Both the position numbers and the translations under genes were made by a program. From Salinisphaera sp. LB1 (GTDB lineage Bacteria > Pseudomonadota > Gammaproteobacteria > Nevskiales > Salinisphaeraceae), in the NCBI RefSeq assembly GCF_003177035.1, contig NZ_CP029488.1, forward strand, positions 1,612,001 through 1,676,000: DNA of 64,000 nt. The letters run 5' to 3'. Shown here in pieces: positions 1 through 7,679 of the stretch. The notes under the pieces are model-generated. The model was not told the DNA's origin. It ran no database searches and worked only from the letters and a program-made list of their open reading frames with translations. Within the stretch, counting starts at the first letter, position 1, and each line of letters begins with the position of its first letter.

Positions 1-1379
1 AACGGCCCACCGGGCACCGGCAAGACCACGTTGTTGCGAGACCTTGTGGCGGCTGTCGTTGTCGAACGAGCTCAGGCCCTAGCCAAGTGTCAAAAGCCGG
101 GCGACGCTTTCGCCGCCTCCTCGGAATGGCGCTTTGGCGACAAGACCGTTTTCATCCAGCGTTGGATTGCCCCGCTACGTGGCCATGGCCTAGTTGCCAC
201 ATCGGCCAACAACGGCGCCGTAGAGAATATTTCTCTCGAGCTGCCGGAAGCGTCTAGTATCAACGCTCAGGCCATCGAAGGCCTCGACTACTTCTCGGAT
301 CTGGCAACGGAACTCTTACGTGACTCCCATAGGGCACCCGAGGATCAACTTAGGGGCTGGGGGTTGCTCGCAGCGCGCCTCGGAAACAAGAGCAACAATG
401 ATGAGTTCGCGACCCGGTTCTGGTGGAGGGCGACCAGTCAGGGTGATCGCACTGCGTCGGAAGCGCCGGCGAGTTTCCGGCAGCACCTATACGAGGTGCG
501 TCCCACCGAACCCTGGTTGGACTCGGTCAAGCGATTCCAGGCTGCCGTAGATCACGAGCAAAGGCTACGCGATGAACGCGTCCGCGTGGCTAATGCGCTG
601 CACGAAGAGCCGGCGCAAGTGGCCCGTGTGCAAGACGCCAACAACGCCTTGAAAGACGCTGACGCTCAGCTAAAACATGCAGCGGCTCAGGTCGACAAAC
701 ACGCGGGTAGAGTCGAGGCGCGACAGAAGGCTACGAAAGCTGCCAGAGATGCGATGGCGCAACATCAAGCGACCAGACCCAGCTTTTTCAAGCGTCTATT
801 TTTACGTCGCCGGACTCGGGAATGGCGCGAGCAGGCCAAGCTTCTGAGTGATAACAACACCGCAGCCCTATCCGACGAAAAAATAGCCAAAGGCTACTGG
901 CGAGAGTGGGACGGAAAGCACGGTGACGCAGTCCGTCAGAAGGATCGCCTGCGGCTCGGGTCAAATTAGCCGAGGGTAAGCTCGCGACTATTGGCCGAAC
1001 CATTGCTGAGGCCTGGTAACGCTGGGGTGACTGTGTTCCCGATTTCAAGCGCTGGATGGCGCTCGAAGATGCCACCGAGCGAGAGTTGTCGGCCCACTGG
1101 TCTGACCCGACGTGGCGCAAAGCGCGTGCGCAGGCGTTTTTCGAGGTGCGACGTCTTCATCGCGCATTTCTGTCGCATGAGCGCAATCGAATGCGATTTT
1201 CGCTGGGCGCGGCGATCGACACGATCCAAGGCAAAGCGCCTGCTGATACTGATCCCACGATTGTTGCTGATGCTTGGGATACGCTGTTTTTCGTCATCCC
1301 CTTGGTATCTACCATTCTTGCATCGCAGCCGCATCCGATTTGTGCGCTTATTGCCGTGCGGGCCTGTGCCGCAATGTGA
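1..1379 (+). pseudogene. Decayed superfamily 1 helicase-like ATPase (5' end outside window)
   Basis: The window opens inside this gene. The first codons read NGPPGTGKTT, a Walker A loop. A charged Ala/Gln/Lys/Arg-rich stretch follows at about residues 190-290 and looks like coiled coil. A P-loop domain interrupted by a coiled insertion is typical of large DNA2/NAM7-type helicase-like ATPases. Frame 1 stops at 967-969. Homologous-looking text continues in frame 3 (KLAEGKLATIG from about 970), meets an in-frame TAA at 1017-1019, and runs on to a segment with LFFVIPLVST near 1290-1320, which resembles the stretch before Walker B in this family. Similarity fades at about 1340, and no Walker B or C-terminal half is present. 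One frameshift, one stop and a truncation make a functional product unlikely. The 3' end overlaps the end of the histidine kinase gene on the other strand. The family call is firm for the P-loop and inferred for the rest. Confidence 0.7.
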
Positions 1380-2697
1380 TCGTGGCGCGCAGGCCGGTGG
1401 CAAAACGTGTGGCCTCGCTCAGCTCGATGCGACCGCCGATCCGTTCGATCAATGTCTTGACGATGGAGAGGCCGAGCCCCGAGCCCACCACATCGGTACC
1501 CAGGCCGCGATAAAACGGTTCGAATACGCGCTCGCGTTCGGTGGGGTCGAGGCCGGGGCCGCTGTCCTCGACCGTAATCGTCACCCCGTCCGGGGTTGGC
1601 GCTGCCTGAAGATCGATGATCCCGTGGGGCGGCGTGTAGTGGATGGCGTTCGCCACGAGGTTCCGCAAGGCGGTGGTCAGTTCGATCTCGGCAGTCACCA
1701 CCTGGATATCGGCGCCATTGACGCCGATATCGATGCCCTTGGTTTCGGCGAGCGGCATCAGGTCGGCGAGTAGGCGACGGAACAGGTCGTGTGCGGAGAC
1801 CACGCTTTCCGGCATGGGCGGCGCGCTTTGTGCGCGTGCATAGGTCAGCAGTTGGTCGAGCAGCGCGCGATTGCGGTCGATGCCGTGGCGCAGGGTTCGT
1901 ACGCGCTGCCGGGCGTTTTCGTCCATCCCGGCGCTGTCGAGGTGCTCGGCCTGCAGCGACAATGCAGTCAACGGCGAGCGCAGTTCGTGGGCGGCCGCGG
2001 CGATGAATCGTTGCTGCATCGCCATCGAATCGGCGACGCGTGTCAGCAGCCGGTTGATGGCGGTCACGAACGGGCGGATTTCCTCCGGCAAGCCTGTGGT
2101 GGCCAGTGGCTGCAGATCGCGTTCGCGCCGCTGGTCGACTTCGGCGGCGGCGGCCATGACCGGGGCGAAGATCCGTCGTACCAGCCCGGCCACGACCAGC
2201 AAAAGCACCGGCACCAGAATCAGGAAGGGCAACAGTCCGAGCAGCGCGCTATAGCCGGCGGTTTCGTCGCGAATGGCCGTCGGTTGGGCGACCGCAATCC
2301 GTTTGGAAGAACCCAGTCCGGTCACGAATATGCGGTAGGTCTGGCCGTGGATGGTACGCGTCTGCAGCCCGTCCACCAGATCCGGCGGAAAACCCGCCGA
2401 CCGGGCGCCAGGGTGGCCGCGCTCATTGCGCGGGGGCAGCACGGCGACTCTCAATCGCGCCTCGGGGTCGATATCGGGGCGAGACGCGACTCGTGAGTTC
2501 GGCGCCGGCGGGTGCTCGGTATCGAACAGCGCGGCGGTCTGACGCAGCATGGTGTCCTGCATTTCGTTCGCTTCCGTGAAGATCAGCGCGAACGATACGG
2601 CGCTGCCGGCCAGGGCAACCGCGATAATCGCGAGTAAAAGCCAGAACGATAGCCGCAGGCGCAGGGAGTGTTTCAATCGGGTTTGGAAACCATCCAT
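1348..2697 (-). CDS. Sensor histidine kinase (QseC/TctE-like)
   Basis: Membrane sensor kinase of 449 aa that should phosphorylate the response regulator encoded just upstream. A first membrane helix lies at about residues 17-39, a periplasmic loop of roughly 110 residues follows, and a second helix (LLPFLILVPVLLLVVAGL) lies near 150-172. Cytoplasmic motifs are all present: H-box AAHELRSPLTAL with the phospho-accepting His, N-box NLVANAIHYTPP, G1 VEDSGPGLD and G2 GSGLGLSIVKTL. Its ATG lies inside the end of the regulator gene (25-bp overlap), so the two are translationally coupled. It is the last gene of a leftward unit PepSY protein, DUF347 protein, regulator, kinase, which suggests that it controls or senses what those two proteins handle. 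The signal is unknown. Confidence 0.93.
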   Translation of the reverse strand: MDGFQTRLKHSLRLRLSFWLLLAIIAVALAGSAVSFALIFTEANEMQDTMLRQTAALFDTEHPPAPNSRVASRPDIDPEARLRVAVLPPRNERGHPGARSAGFPPDLVDGLQTRTIHGQTYRIFVTGLGSSKRIAVAQPTAIRDETAGYSALLGLLPFLILVPVLLLVVAGLVRRIFAPVMAAAAEVDQRRERDLQPLATTGLPEEIRPFVTAINRLLTRVADSMAMQQRFIAAAAHELRSPLTALSLQAEHLDSAGMDENARQRVRTLRHGIDRNRALLDQLLTYARAQSAPPMPESVVSAHDLFRRLLADLMPLAETKGIDIGVNGADIQVVTAEIELTTALRNLVANAIHYTPPHGIIDLQAAPTPDGVTITVEDSGPGLDPTERERVFEPFYRGLGTDVVGSGLGLSIVKTLIERIGGRIELSEATRFATGLRATITLRHRPARQ

Positions 2698-3338
2698 CCC
2701 ACGCCTCGGACGTTCTTGATATGACCACCACCGAGTTTCTTGCGCAGCGCGTGCAGAAGGAACTCGACCGCGTTGCTTTCGACTTCTTCGCCCCAGCCGT
2801 AGATGCGTTCTTCCAACTGGGCGCGCGACAGAATCGCGCCCGGATGCGCCATGAGCGCCTCCAGCAGTGCAAACTCCCGCCGCGACAGCCGCACCTCCGG
2901 CCCATCGGCCACGTTCGCAATGCGCGTGGTCGGGTCCAGCGCCAGCGTTGCACTGCGCAGCACGGGGTCGGCCTGCGGGGTCCGGCGGCGCAGCACCGCG
3001 CGCATGCGCGCCAGCAGTTCGCTCATGGCAAACGGTTTGGTCAGATAGTCATCGGCGCCCCGGTCGAGACCGCGGATGCGATCATCCACGTCATCCCGCG
3101 CCGTCAGGATCAGGACAGGTGTCGCGTTGCCCGCGCGACGAATATCGGCCAGCACCTTCAGGCCGTCGCGGCGCGGCAGCCCCAGATCGAGCAGGATCAG
3201 GGCGTAGGGCTCGGATTCAGCGGCGAGGGTGGCCCAGTGACCATCCCGGACCCAGTCCACCGCGTAGGCGGCCGTCTTGAGTGCCTCCTCGACGGCCGCC
3301 CCGATCATGGCATCGTCTTCAATCAGCAGTACGCGCAT
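2673..3338 (-). CDS. OmpR/PhoB-family response regulator (QseB/TctD-like)
   Basis: DNA-binding response regulator of 221 aa. The receiver domain begins MRVLLIEDD. The acidic pair lies at positions 8-9, the phospho-accepting Asp is D51 in LLDLGLP, T79 is in LTAR, and K101 is in the YLTKPF motif. The C-terminal winged helix (about 125-220) contains LSRREFALLEALMAHPG and ends VRGVGWMVSKPD. The ATG at 3338 is chosen because an upstream in-frame start would add nine residues (MGMGWVEVL) with no counterpart in the family. The gene lies 46 bp downstream of the DUF347 gene and overlaps the kinase gene, forming one operon. Confidence 0.94.
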   Translation of the reverse strand: MRVLLIEDDAMIGAAVEEALKTAAYAVDWVRDGHWATLAAESEPYALILLDLGLPRRDGLKVLADIRRAGNATPVLILTARDDVDDRIRGLDRGADDYLTKPFAMSELLARMRAVLRRRTPQADPVLRSATLALDPTTRIANVADGPEVRLSRREFALLEALMAHPGAILSRAQLEERIYGWGEEVESNAVEFLLHALRKKLGGGHIKNVRGVGWMVSKPD

Positions 3339-3384
3339 AAGGACTTCGACCCAACCCATGCCCACCGTGCCGACACGGCCGGCG

Positions 3385-4164
3385 TCAAGCCAGGCGTCTT
3401 GGGCGCCATAGGCGGCTGGCTACGAGCATCAGCGCCGACATCAGCACCAGGGCCACCGCCGATGCCTGGAGCCGGCCCAGTTCCAGCCCGCCCTGGGAGA
3501 CCGATTTGGTGAGAAAGTCGCCGAACGTGGCGCCAAACGGACGTGTAAAGATGAATGCGATCCAGAACAGAACGATCGCGTTGACCCGCGTCGCGTAGTG
3601 CAAGGCCAGGACCACGCCGATCACGCCAGCGGTCACCAGCGCCCCCTGAATATAGCTCAGGCCGACGACATCGACCAAGGCATCGCCGAACGCGGTACCC
3701 AGGCTGTTGGAGAAGATGACCGCGATCCAGAACATGATTTCGGTGTCGGTACGGACAATGCCGTGAATACTCAAATCGCGTTTACGGTAGTACCAGACCG
3801 CCAGCGTGGCCAGAAGAGCCGCGATCAGAAGGATCGAGCCCCACACATAGCCCAGGCCGAGCGTGCGGTCCATCATGTCCGAGACTTCAGTGCCCATGGT
3901 CGTGGTGGCCACGATGGCGAGCCAGAACAGCGCAACGCGATAGCGTTGGGCGCTGATCTGGGCGGACAGCACGGCCATCAGGAATATGCCGGTGACCATC
4001 AACGCCGTGACATATCCCAGCCCGAGGGTCATTGAAAGGGCATCGCCGGCGGTCTCGCCCAGGGTGGTCGCAATGATCTTCAGGACCCAGAACAGCAGGG
4101 TGACCTCGGCGACTTTGCTGGCAATGTCAGCACCGCGGCTTGTTGTGGCTGTCCAATCGTTCAC
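3385..4164 (-). CDS. DUF347/COG4705 four-repeat membrane protein
   Basis: Integral membrane protein of 259 aa and unknown function. Four internal repeats are visible, each with two hydrophobic helices around an FW...G...D pattern: LFWVLKIIATTLGETAGD, LFWLAIVATTTMGTEVSD, MFWIAVIFSNSLGTAFGD and LFWIAFIFTRPFGATFGD. The repeats point to about eight membrane helices made by duplication, as known for DUF347 proteins. The start is the GTG at 4162-4164, preceded by AAGGAGG with a 7-nt gap. An ATG ten codons further out has no ribosome binding site. It lies between a secreted PepSY protein and a two-component system, an arrangement that suggests a stress or metal-related envelope function. That role is inference. 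Confidence 0.88.
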   Translation of the reverse strand: MNDWTATTSRGADIASKVAEVTLLFWVLKIIATTLGETAGDALSMTLGLGYVTALMVTGIFLMAVLSAQISAQRYRVALFWLAIVATTTMGTEVSDMMDRTLGLGYVWGSILLIAALLATLAVWYYRKRDLSIHGIVRTDTEIMFWIAVIFSNSLGTAFGDALVDVVGLSYIQGALVTAGVIGVVLALHYATRVNAIVLFWIAFIFTRPFGATFGDFLTKSVSQGGLELGRLQASAVALVLMSALMLVASRLWRPRRLA

Positions 4165-4311
4165 GATCCAACCTCCTTGTGTGGTCGAGTGCACACGAAC
4201 CGACCGACGAGCGGGCCGGCCCGGCTTGACGTCCCCTGTGCAGGACGATCATGGGCGGGCCCGGACGCCGGTCCCGTCCGTCCGGGCCCTGTTTCCGAAA
4301 GGCTGCGAACG

Positions 4312-4647
4312 TCAGTCGGTTTCATCGCCCTGGTCATCGCGATCCGTGCGATCGGCGGTCGAGGCGAGCACCGAGCCATCCCGGGCATCGACCTTCACGT
4401 CGAATACTTTCTGGCCATTGACGACTTCCACGTCGTAGGCCCAGCCCTCGCGCGTATGTTCGTATTCCGCCTTCGATGCCCGGCCGTGGACGTGTTGCTC
4501 GGCGGTCTGGACGGCCTGGGACAGCGAGACCCTGGCGTTGGCAATCGCCGTGGCATCGTTTTCGTTGCCGGTCGAGGCATAGGCCGCCGTTGCGGCGGTG
4601 GTGGCAAGCGCGACCGCCAGAGCGGTCAGGGTGTGGACTCTTGGCAT
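4312..4647 (-). CDS. Secreted PepSY-domain protein
   Basis: Small exported protein of 111 aa. An N-terminal signal peptide (about residues 1-25, ending near AAYAS) precedes one PepSY domain (about 35-95), recognisable from ISLSQAV-like helix text (VSLSQAVQTAEQ), the central YEHTREGWAYDVEVV strand and the terminal VFDVKVDARDGSVL strand. The tail is acidic and rich in Asp. PepSY domains are known as periplasmic inhibitor or binding modules. It is the first gene of the leftward unit that ends with the sensor kinase. A 147-bp gap separates it from the DUF347 gene, so a second internal promoter is possible. Its periplasmic location would suit a ligand or partner for the sensor; this is inference. 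Confidence 0.85.
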   Translation of the reverse strand: MPRVHTLTALAVALATTAATAAYASTGNENDATAIANARVSLSQAVQTAEQHVHGRASKAEYEHTREGWAYDVEVVNGQKVFDVKVDARDGSVLASTADRTDRDDQGDETD

Positions 4648-4839
4648 GATCTTGCTCCGTCGTGGCGACGCCGGTATTGGCGCCGGGACAAAGCCTAGGG
4701 TTCCAGACTTAGAACAGACTTAGCCGGCGCCCGAGCCCGCTTGTGATCGGCTCGCGAGCATCGGGTAGCGTCGGGCCAAGGCCGGCTGCATGGTAGGTTC
4801 GGTGCAGCCGCCTCGCTGTATCCGCTCGCATGCGCTCTC

Positions 4840-4984
4840 GGGTGGGCTCGGGATCGTGCTGACCACGCTCATGGGAAGCATGGTGCTCAAGCAACCGATC
4901 GATGCGGCGGCCGGTATCGGCATATTTCTGATCCTGGCCGGTGTGGTGATCATCAATGGCTGGTCGACGGTGGCGACTCATTAA
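4840..4984 (+). pseudogene. Remnant of SMR-family drug efflux gene (EmrE-like C-terminus)
   Basis: The reading frame ending at 4984 encodes SGGLGIVLTTLMGSMVLKQP then a hydrophobic helix AAGIGIFLILAGVVIINGWS and a short tail. This corresponds to the third and fourth membrane helices of EmrE-type small multidrug transporters (WSGxG...G...QPLD...G..LI.AGVVIIN.S). The first two helices and the catalytic Glu region are absent: upstream in-frame text is unrelated and Arg-rich. About 45 of the usual 105-110 residues remain, so this is a decayed fragment and not a working transporter. Confidence 0.6.
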
Positions 4985-5423
4985 TAGCCTATGTCTTGTG
5001 TCCACGTTGCGGGGCAGGTCTTGTCTTGTGCGTCATGTGGCAGTTCTAGGTCTGGCCCTAAAGGGCACATGCCGTATCGCACTTTATGCTCTGGTCTCGC
5101 GCGAACCCGGGGGATCGACATATCGCTGTTCCAGGTGGTCCAGTCCGCAACCGCCCGTACTTCGCGCGGGCTAGCCGTACCGGCCCGGCACGAGCGTTTC
5201 GTGCCTCATCCCGCCCCCCGTAACGCTGGTCGGTATACGCATGTTTCTTGAGTGGGCCGAATAACGCTGTCTTGTCGGGTAGCTGGCGCGGTTACGGGGC
5301 CAACAGATGCCCAAGAGACTGGACCGGGCGCATCATCGGAGCTGTGTGTAGTGCTGGCAAGTACGGTGGTGGGCGGCCAATGTACCGGCTATCGCGGCTC
5401 CAACCAAGAGTACTCAAGCGTTG
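4985..5423. other. Intergenic stretch without recognisable gene
   Basis: About 440 bases between the SMR remnant and the GntR promoter. No reading frame here has a ribosome binding site or recognisable protein. The base composition is less GC-rich than the flanks, as expected for decayed sequence. The only signals seen are at its right end, where the promoter of the GntR gene begins. Confidence 0.4.
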
Positions 5424-5477
5424 TTGACAGCTACGTTAGTTATGGTCTTATATATGACTATAAGAATATAAGGAGGG
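5424..5477 (+). promoter_or_regulatory. Promoter, palindromic operator and RBS of the GntR gene
   Basis: TTGACA at 5424-5429 is a consensus -35 box. About 18 bases later the AT-rich TTATAT/TATATA (5448-5454) can serve as -10. Positions 5440-5463 form a 24-base palindrome in which 10 of 12 pairs match (half-site TTATGGTCTTAT). It covers the -10 region, as expected for an autorepressing GntR-family protein. AAGGAGGG at 5470-5477 is a strong ribosome binding site three bases before the ATG at 5481. Confidence 0.65.
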
Positions 5478-5480
5478 AGA

Positions 5481-6215
5481 ATGAGCGACACGCTGCCGGG
5501 GGACGACCGGTTACCGCGCTATCGTCGGGTTTTCGATGCGCTGCTCGACTCTGTGGTCGCAGGATGCTGGCAACCGGGCGACCGATTGCCATCCGAGCAA
5601 AGCTTGGCGGAGCAGTACGGCGTCGCGCCAGGCACGGTGCGCCAAGCCATTTCGAATCTGGTCCATGATGGTGTGCTGGAGCGACGGCAAGGCCGAGGCA
5701 CTTTTGTCCGACAGCCGAACTTTACTTCGGCCATGTTCCGCTTTTTCCGCTTCGAAAGTGCTGGTGGGGAAGCGCTGTATCCGTCGGCGCGCATCCTCAG
5801 TTGCGTTCGCGTGCCGCCGCCCCCCGCTGTCGCGGAGCAACTTGGCATCTCTGGCCGTGCGAGCGCGATCCATCTGTCGCGCTTGCGTTTAATCGGCGAG
5901 GCGCCCGTTCTTGCCGAGTCGATCTGGTTGCCATACAGCCTGTTCAAACCGCTGTTGAAAGTAGCGCCGGATGGTTGGGGGCCGTTGCTGTACCCGCTCT
6001 ATCAAGAGCTGTGCGGGCAGGTCATCGCCCATGCCGAAGAAACGCTGACCTTCGGTTGGTGTGACCCGGAAACCGCTGATCTGCTGAATGTCGCACCGAA
6101 AACGCCCGCAATCAGCATTGAGCGTCTCGCCGGTGGCTACGACGGCACACCCCTGGAGTGGCGGCGAACGCTGGGCCGTGCCGAAAAATTCCGTTATCGA
6201 ACGGAAATTCGCTGA
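5481..6215 (+). CDS. GntR-family regulator with UTRA ligand domain (HutC subfamily)
   Basis: Transcription regulator of 244 aa. The N-terminal winged helix (about residues 12-76) carries PGDRLPSEQSLAEQYGVAPG, TVRQAISNLVHDGVLERRQG and RGTFVR, the classic GntR signature. Residues 95-240 fit a UTRA ligand-binding domain (IHLSRLRLIGEAPVLAES, ISIERLAGGYDGTPLEWRR). The start is fixed by a strong ribosome binding site, and the promoter has a palindrome likely bound by this protein. It stands 31 bp ahead of the TRAP transporter genes in the same direction, so it probably represses them until the imported substrate or a product binds the UTRA domain. Confidence 0.93.
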   Translation: MSDTLPGDDRLPRYRRVFDALLDSVVAGCWQPGDRLPSEQSLAEQYGVAPGTVRQAISNLVHDGVLERRQGRGTFVRQPNFTSAMFRFFRFESAGGEALYPSARILSCVRVPPPPAVAEQLGISGRASAIHLSRLRLIGEAPVLAESIWLPYSLFKPLLKVAPDGWGPLLYPLYQELCGQVIAHAEETLTFGWCDPETADLLNVAPKTPAISIERLAGGYDGTPLEWRRTLGRAEKFRYRTEIR

Positions 6216-6246
6216 ACAAGTTAATAATAATCAGGAGGAGAGAAAT

Positions 6247-7215
6247 ATGAACATACTTACAAAAGTCATCGCAGCGGCCGCGGTCTTGATGTGCTGCACG
6301 AGCGCCTGGGCGGCGCCGAGAACCATACGCATTGCAACGCATGTTTCGAAAGTCTCACCGTTGTATGACCAGGCGCAGCTTTTTGCCGACGAAATATCCA
6401 AGAAGCTGCCTGGCGAATTCGACTTCAAGATCTACCCGAACGGTCAGCTTGGCAAGGAAGATGCCCTGATCAATAACGCCAAACTGGGCTCGATCGAAAT
6501 GATCGTCGTTGCGTCGGGCGTCCTGAAACTCGACGGTAAGCTGGGTATCTTCGATCTGCCGTGGTTGTTCAAGAACTACGATCAGGTCGAGAAGCTGTCG
6601 AAAGGCAGTTTCGGGCAGGCGGTCAAGAAACGCATTGAGGATAAGCAGAACCTCGTCGTGCTGGGGATGTATGCCAGCGGTTTCCGCCAAGTGATCAACA
6701 ATAGGCGGCCCATTGTTCATCCGGCGGATATGAAAGGGCTCAAAATCCGCGTGACGGGTAGCAAATATCGTCGGGAGGGCTTTTCGCAGTTGGGTGCAGA
6801 CCCGCAGCCGATCGCCTGGACCGAGACATTTACCGCCATTCAGCAGGGCGTCGTCGATGGCGCGGAAGCATCGATCTACGCGTTTTACGGCGCCAAGCTC
6901 TATGAGATCAACAAGTACATCAGCCTGACCCGACACAGCTATACGCCGTCGTTCCTGATTGCTTCGCCGACGTTCTGGGCGAGTCTGAGCGACCAGCAGA
7001 AGAAGGCATTTCGGGAAGCTGCCGCGGACATCACCGACAAGGCGTACGCGGACGCGCAGTCGCTAGACCAGCGTTATCTCAAGAAGATGAAAGACGACGT
7101 GAAGGTCAACGAGGTCGATTCGTCGGCGTTCCAGGCCAAGGTCAAGCCCGTTTACCAGGAGTACGAGAAGAAGTACGGCTCGAAGTGGGTCGACATGATC
7201 CAATCCACGAATTGA
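6247..7215 (+). CDS. dctP: TRAP transporter substrate-binding protein, DctP family
   Basis: Periplasmic solute receptor of 322 aa for a TRAP transporter. The signal peptide spans residues 1-23 (cleavage after SAWA). The mature part has the DctP fold: IRIATHVSKVSPLYDQA at the start, LFADEISKKLPGEFDFKIYP, the GQLGKEDALI segment, and the conserved lid region GLKIRVTGS...LGADPQPIAW. The Arg in the last-but-one segment is the usual carboxylate anchor, so the ligand is probably an organic acid. The ATG at 6247 has AGGAGGAG at 6232-6239 and gives a proper signal peptide; an upstream in-frame ATG does not. It forms an operon with the two membrane genes that follow. Confidence 0.94.
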   Translation: MNILTKVIAAAAVLMCCTSAWAAPRTIRIATHVSKVSPLYDQAQLFADEISKKLPGEFDFKIYPNGQLGKEDALINNAKLGSIEMIVVASGVLKLDGKLGIFDLPWLFKNYDQVEKLSKGSFGQAVKKRIEDKQNLVVLGMYASGFRQVINNRRPIVHPADMKGLKIRVTGSKYRREGFSQLGADPQPIAWTETFTAIQQGVVDGAEASIYAFYGAKLYEINKYISLTRHSYTPSFLIASPTFWASLSDQQKKAFREAAADITDKAYADAQSLDQRYLKKMKDDVKVNEVDSSAFQAKVKPVYQEYEKKYGSKWVDMIQSTN

Positions 7216-7224
7216 TGCAAGGTC

Positions 7225-7677
7225 ATGCTCCGCGCGCTTGATCTGTTGATGGCGGTGGTCGCTGGGGCGCTCGTCGCCACAACGGCGATCGTCACTTGCT
7301 TGTCGGTCTTTTTCCGATCGGTGCTGAACGCGTCGCTGTCGTGGCCAGTCGAGGTCTCCGGCTACCTGCTGATCCCCATCAGCTTCGCTGGCGCCTATCT
7401 GGCCCTGCGTGGGCAGGGGCATATTGCCTTCGACATGCTTGCCCAGTCGCTACCGGCAACGGTTCGCAAGACGATGCTTACGATCGTCGATGTTGGGGTG
7501 GGGGGATTTCTGCTCATGCTTGCGTATCTCGCGTACCACATGATCGCCGTGGTCGGCGGCACGCCGTTAGAGACGGTGCCGTTGCCGCGAGGCTTGTTCA
7601 TGGCCGCGATCCCGATCGGATCGGTAGCCATGGTTCTCGGGCTGGTTGGCAACATCATCGACCGCTGGAAGCACTAG
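7225..7677 (+). CDS. dctQ: TRAP transporter small permease, DctQ family
   Basis: Small membrane subunit of 150 aa with four hydrophobic helices (about residues 8-30, 45-63, 85-106, 125-143). Family markers are visible: VFFRSVLNASLSWPVEVSGY with the conserved Arg and the W-E pair, then GAYLALRGQGHIAFDML. It pairs with DctM to form the membrane part that is driven by a sodium gradient. It lies 9 bp after dctP and 2 bp before dctM. Confidence 0.93.
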   Translation: MLRALDLLMAVVAGALVATTAIVTCLSVFFRSVLNASLSWPVEVSGYLLIPISFAGAYLALRGQGHIAFDMLAQSLPATVRKTMLTIVDVGVGGFLLMLAYLAYHMIAVVGGTPLETVPLPRGLFMAAIPIGSVAMVLGLVGNIIDRWKH

Positions 7678-7679
7678 CC

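Noticed and set aside
1789-2496. Rightward frame antisense to the sensor kinase
   Set aside because: Overlaps the H-box and ATPase regions of a clear kinase gene; product is low-complexity.
7296-7679. N-terminal extension of DctM by 128 codons
   Set aside because: This in-frame extension lies over dctQ in another frame and has no membrane-protein character; the ATG at 7680 gives the family N-terminus.
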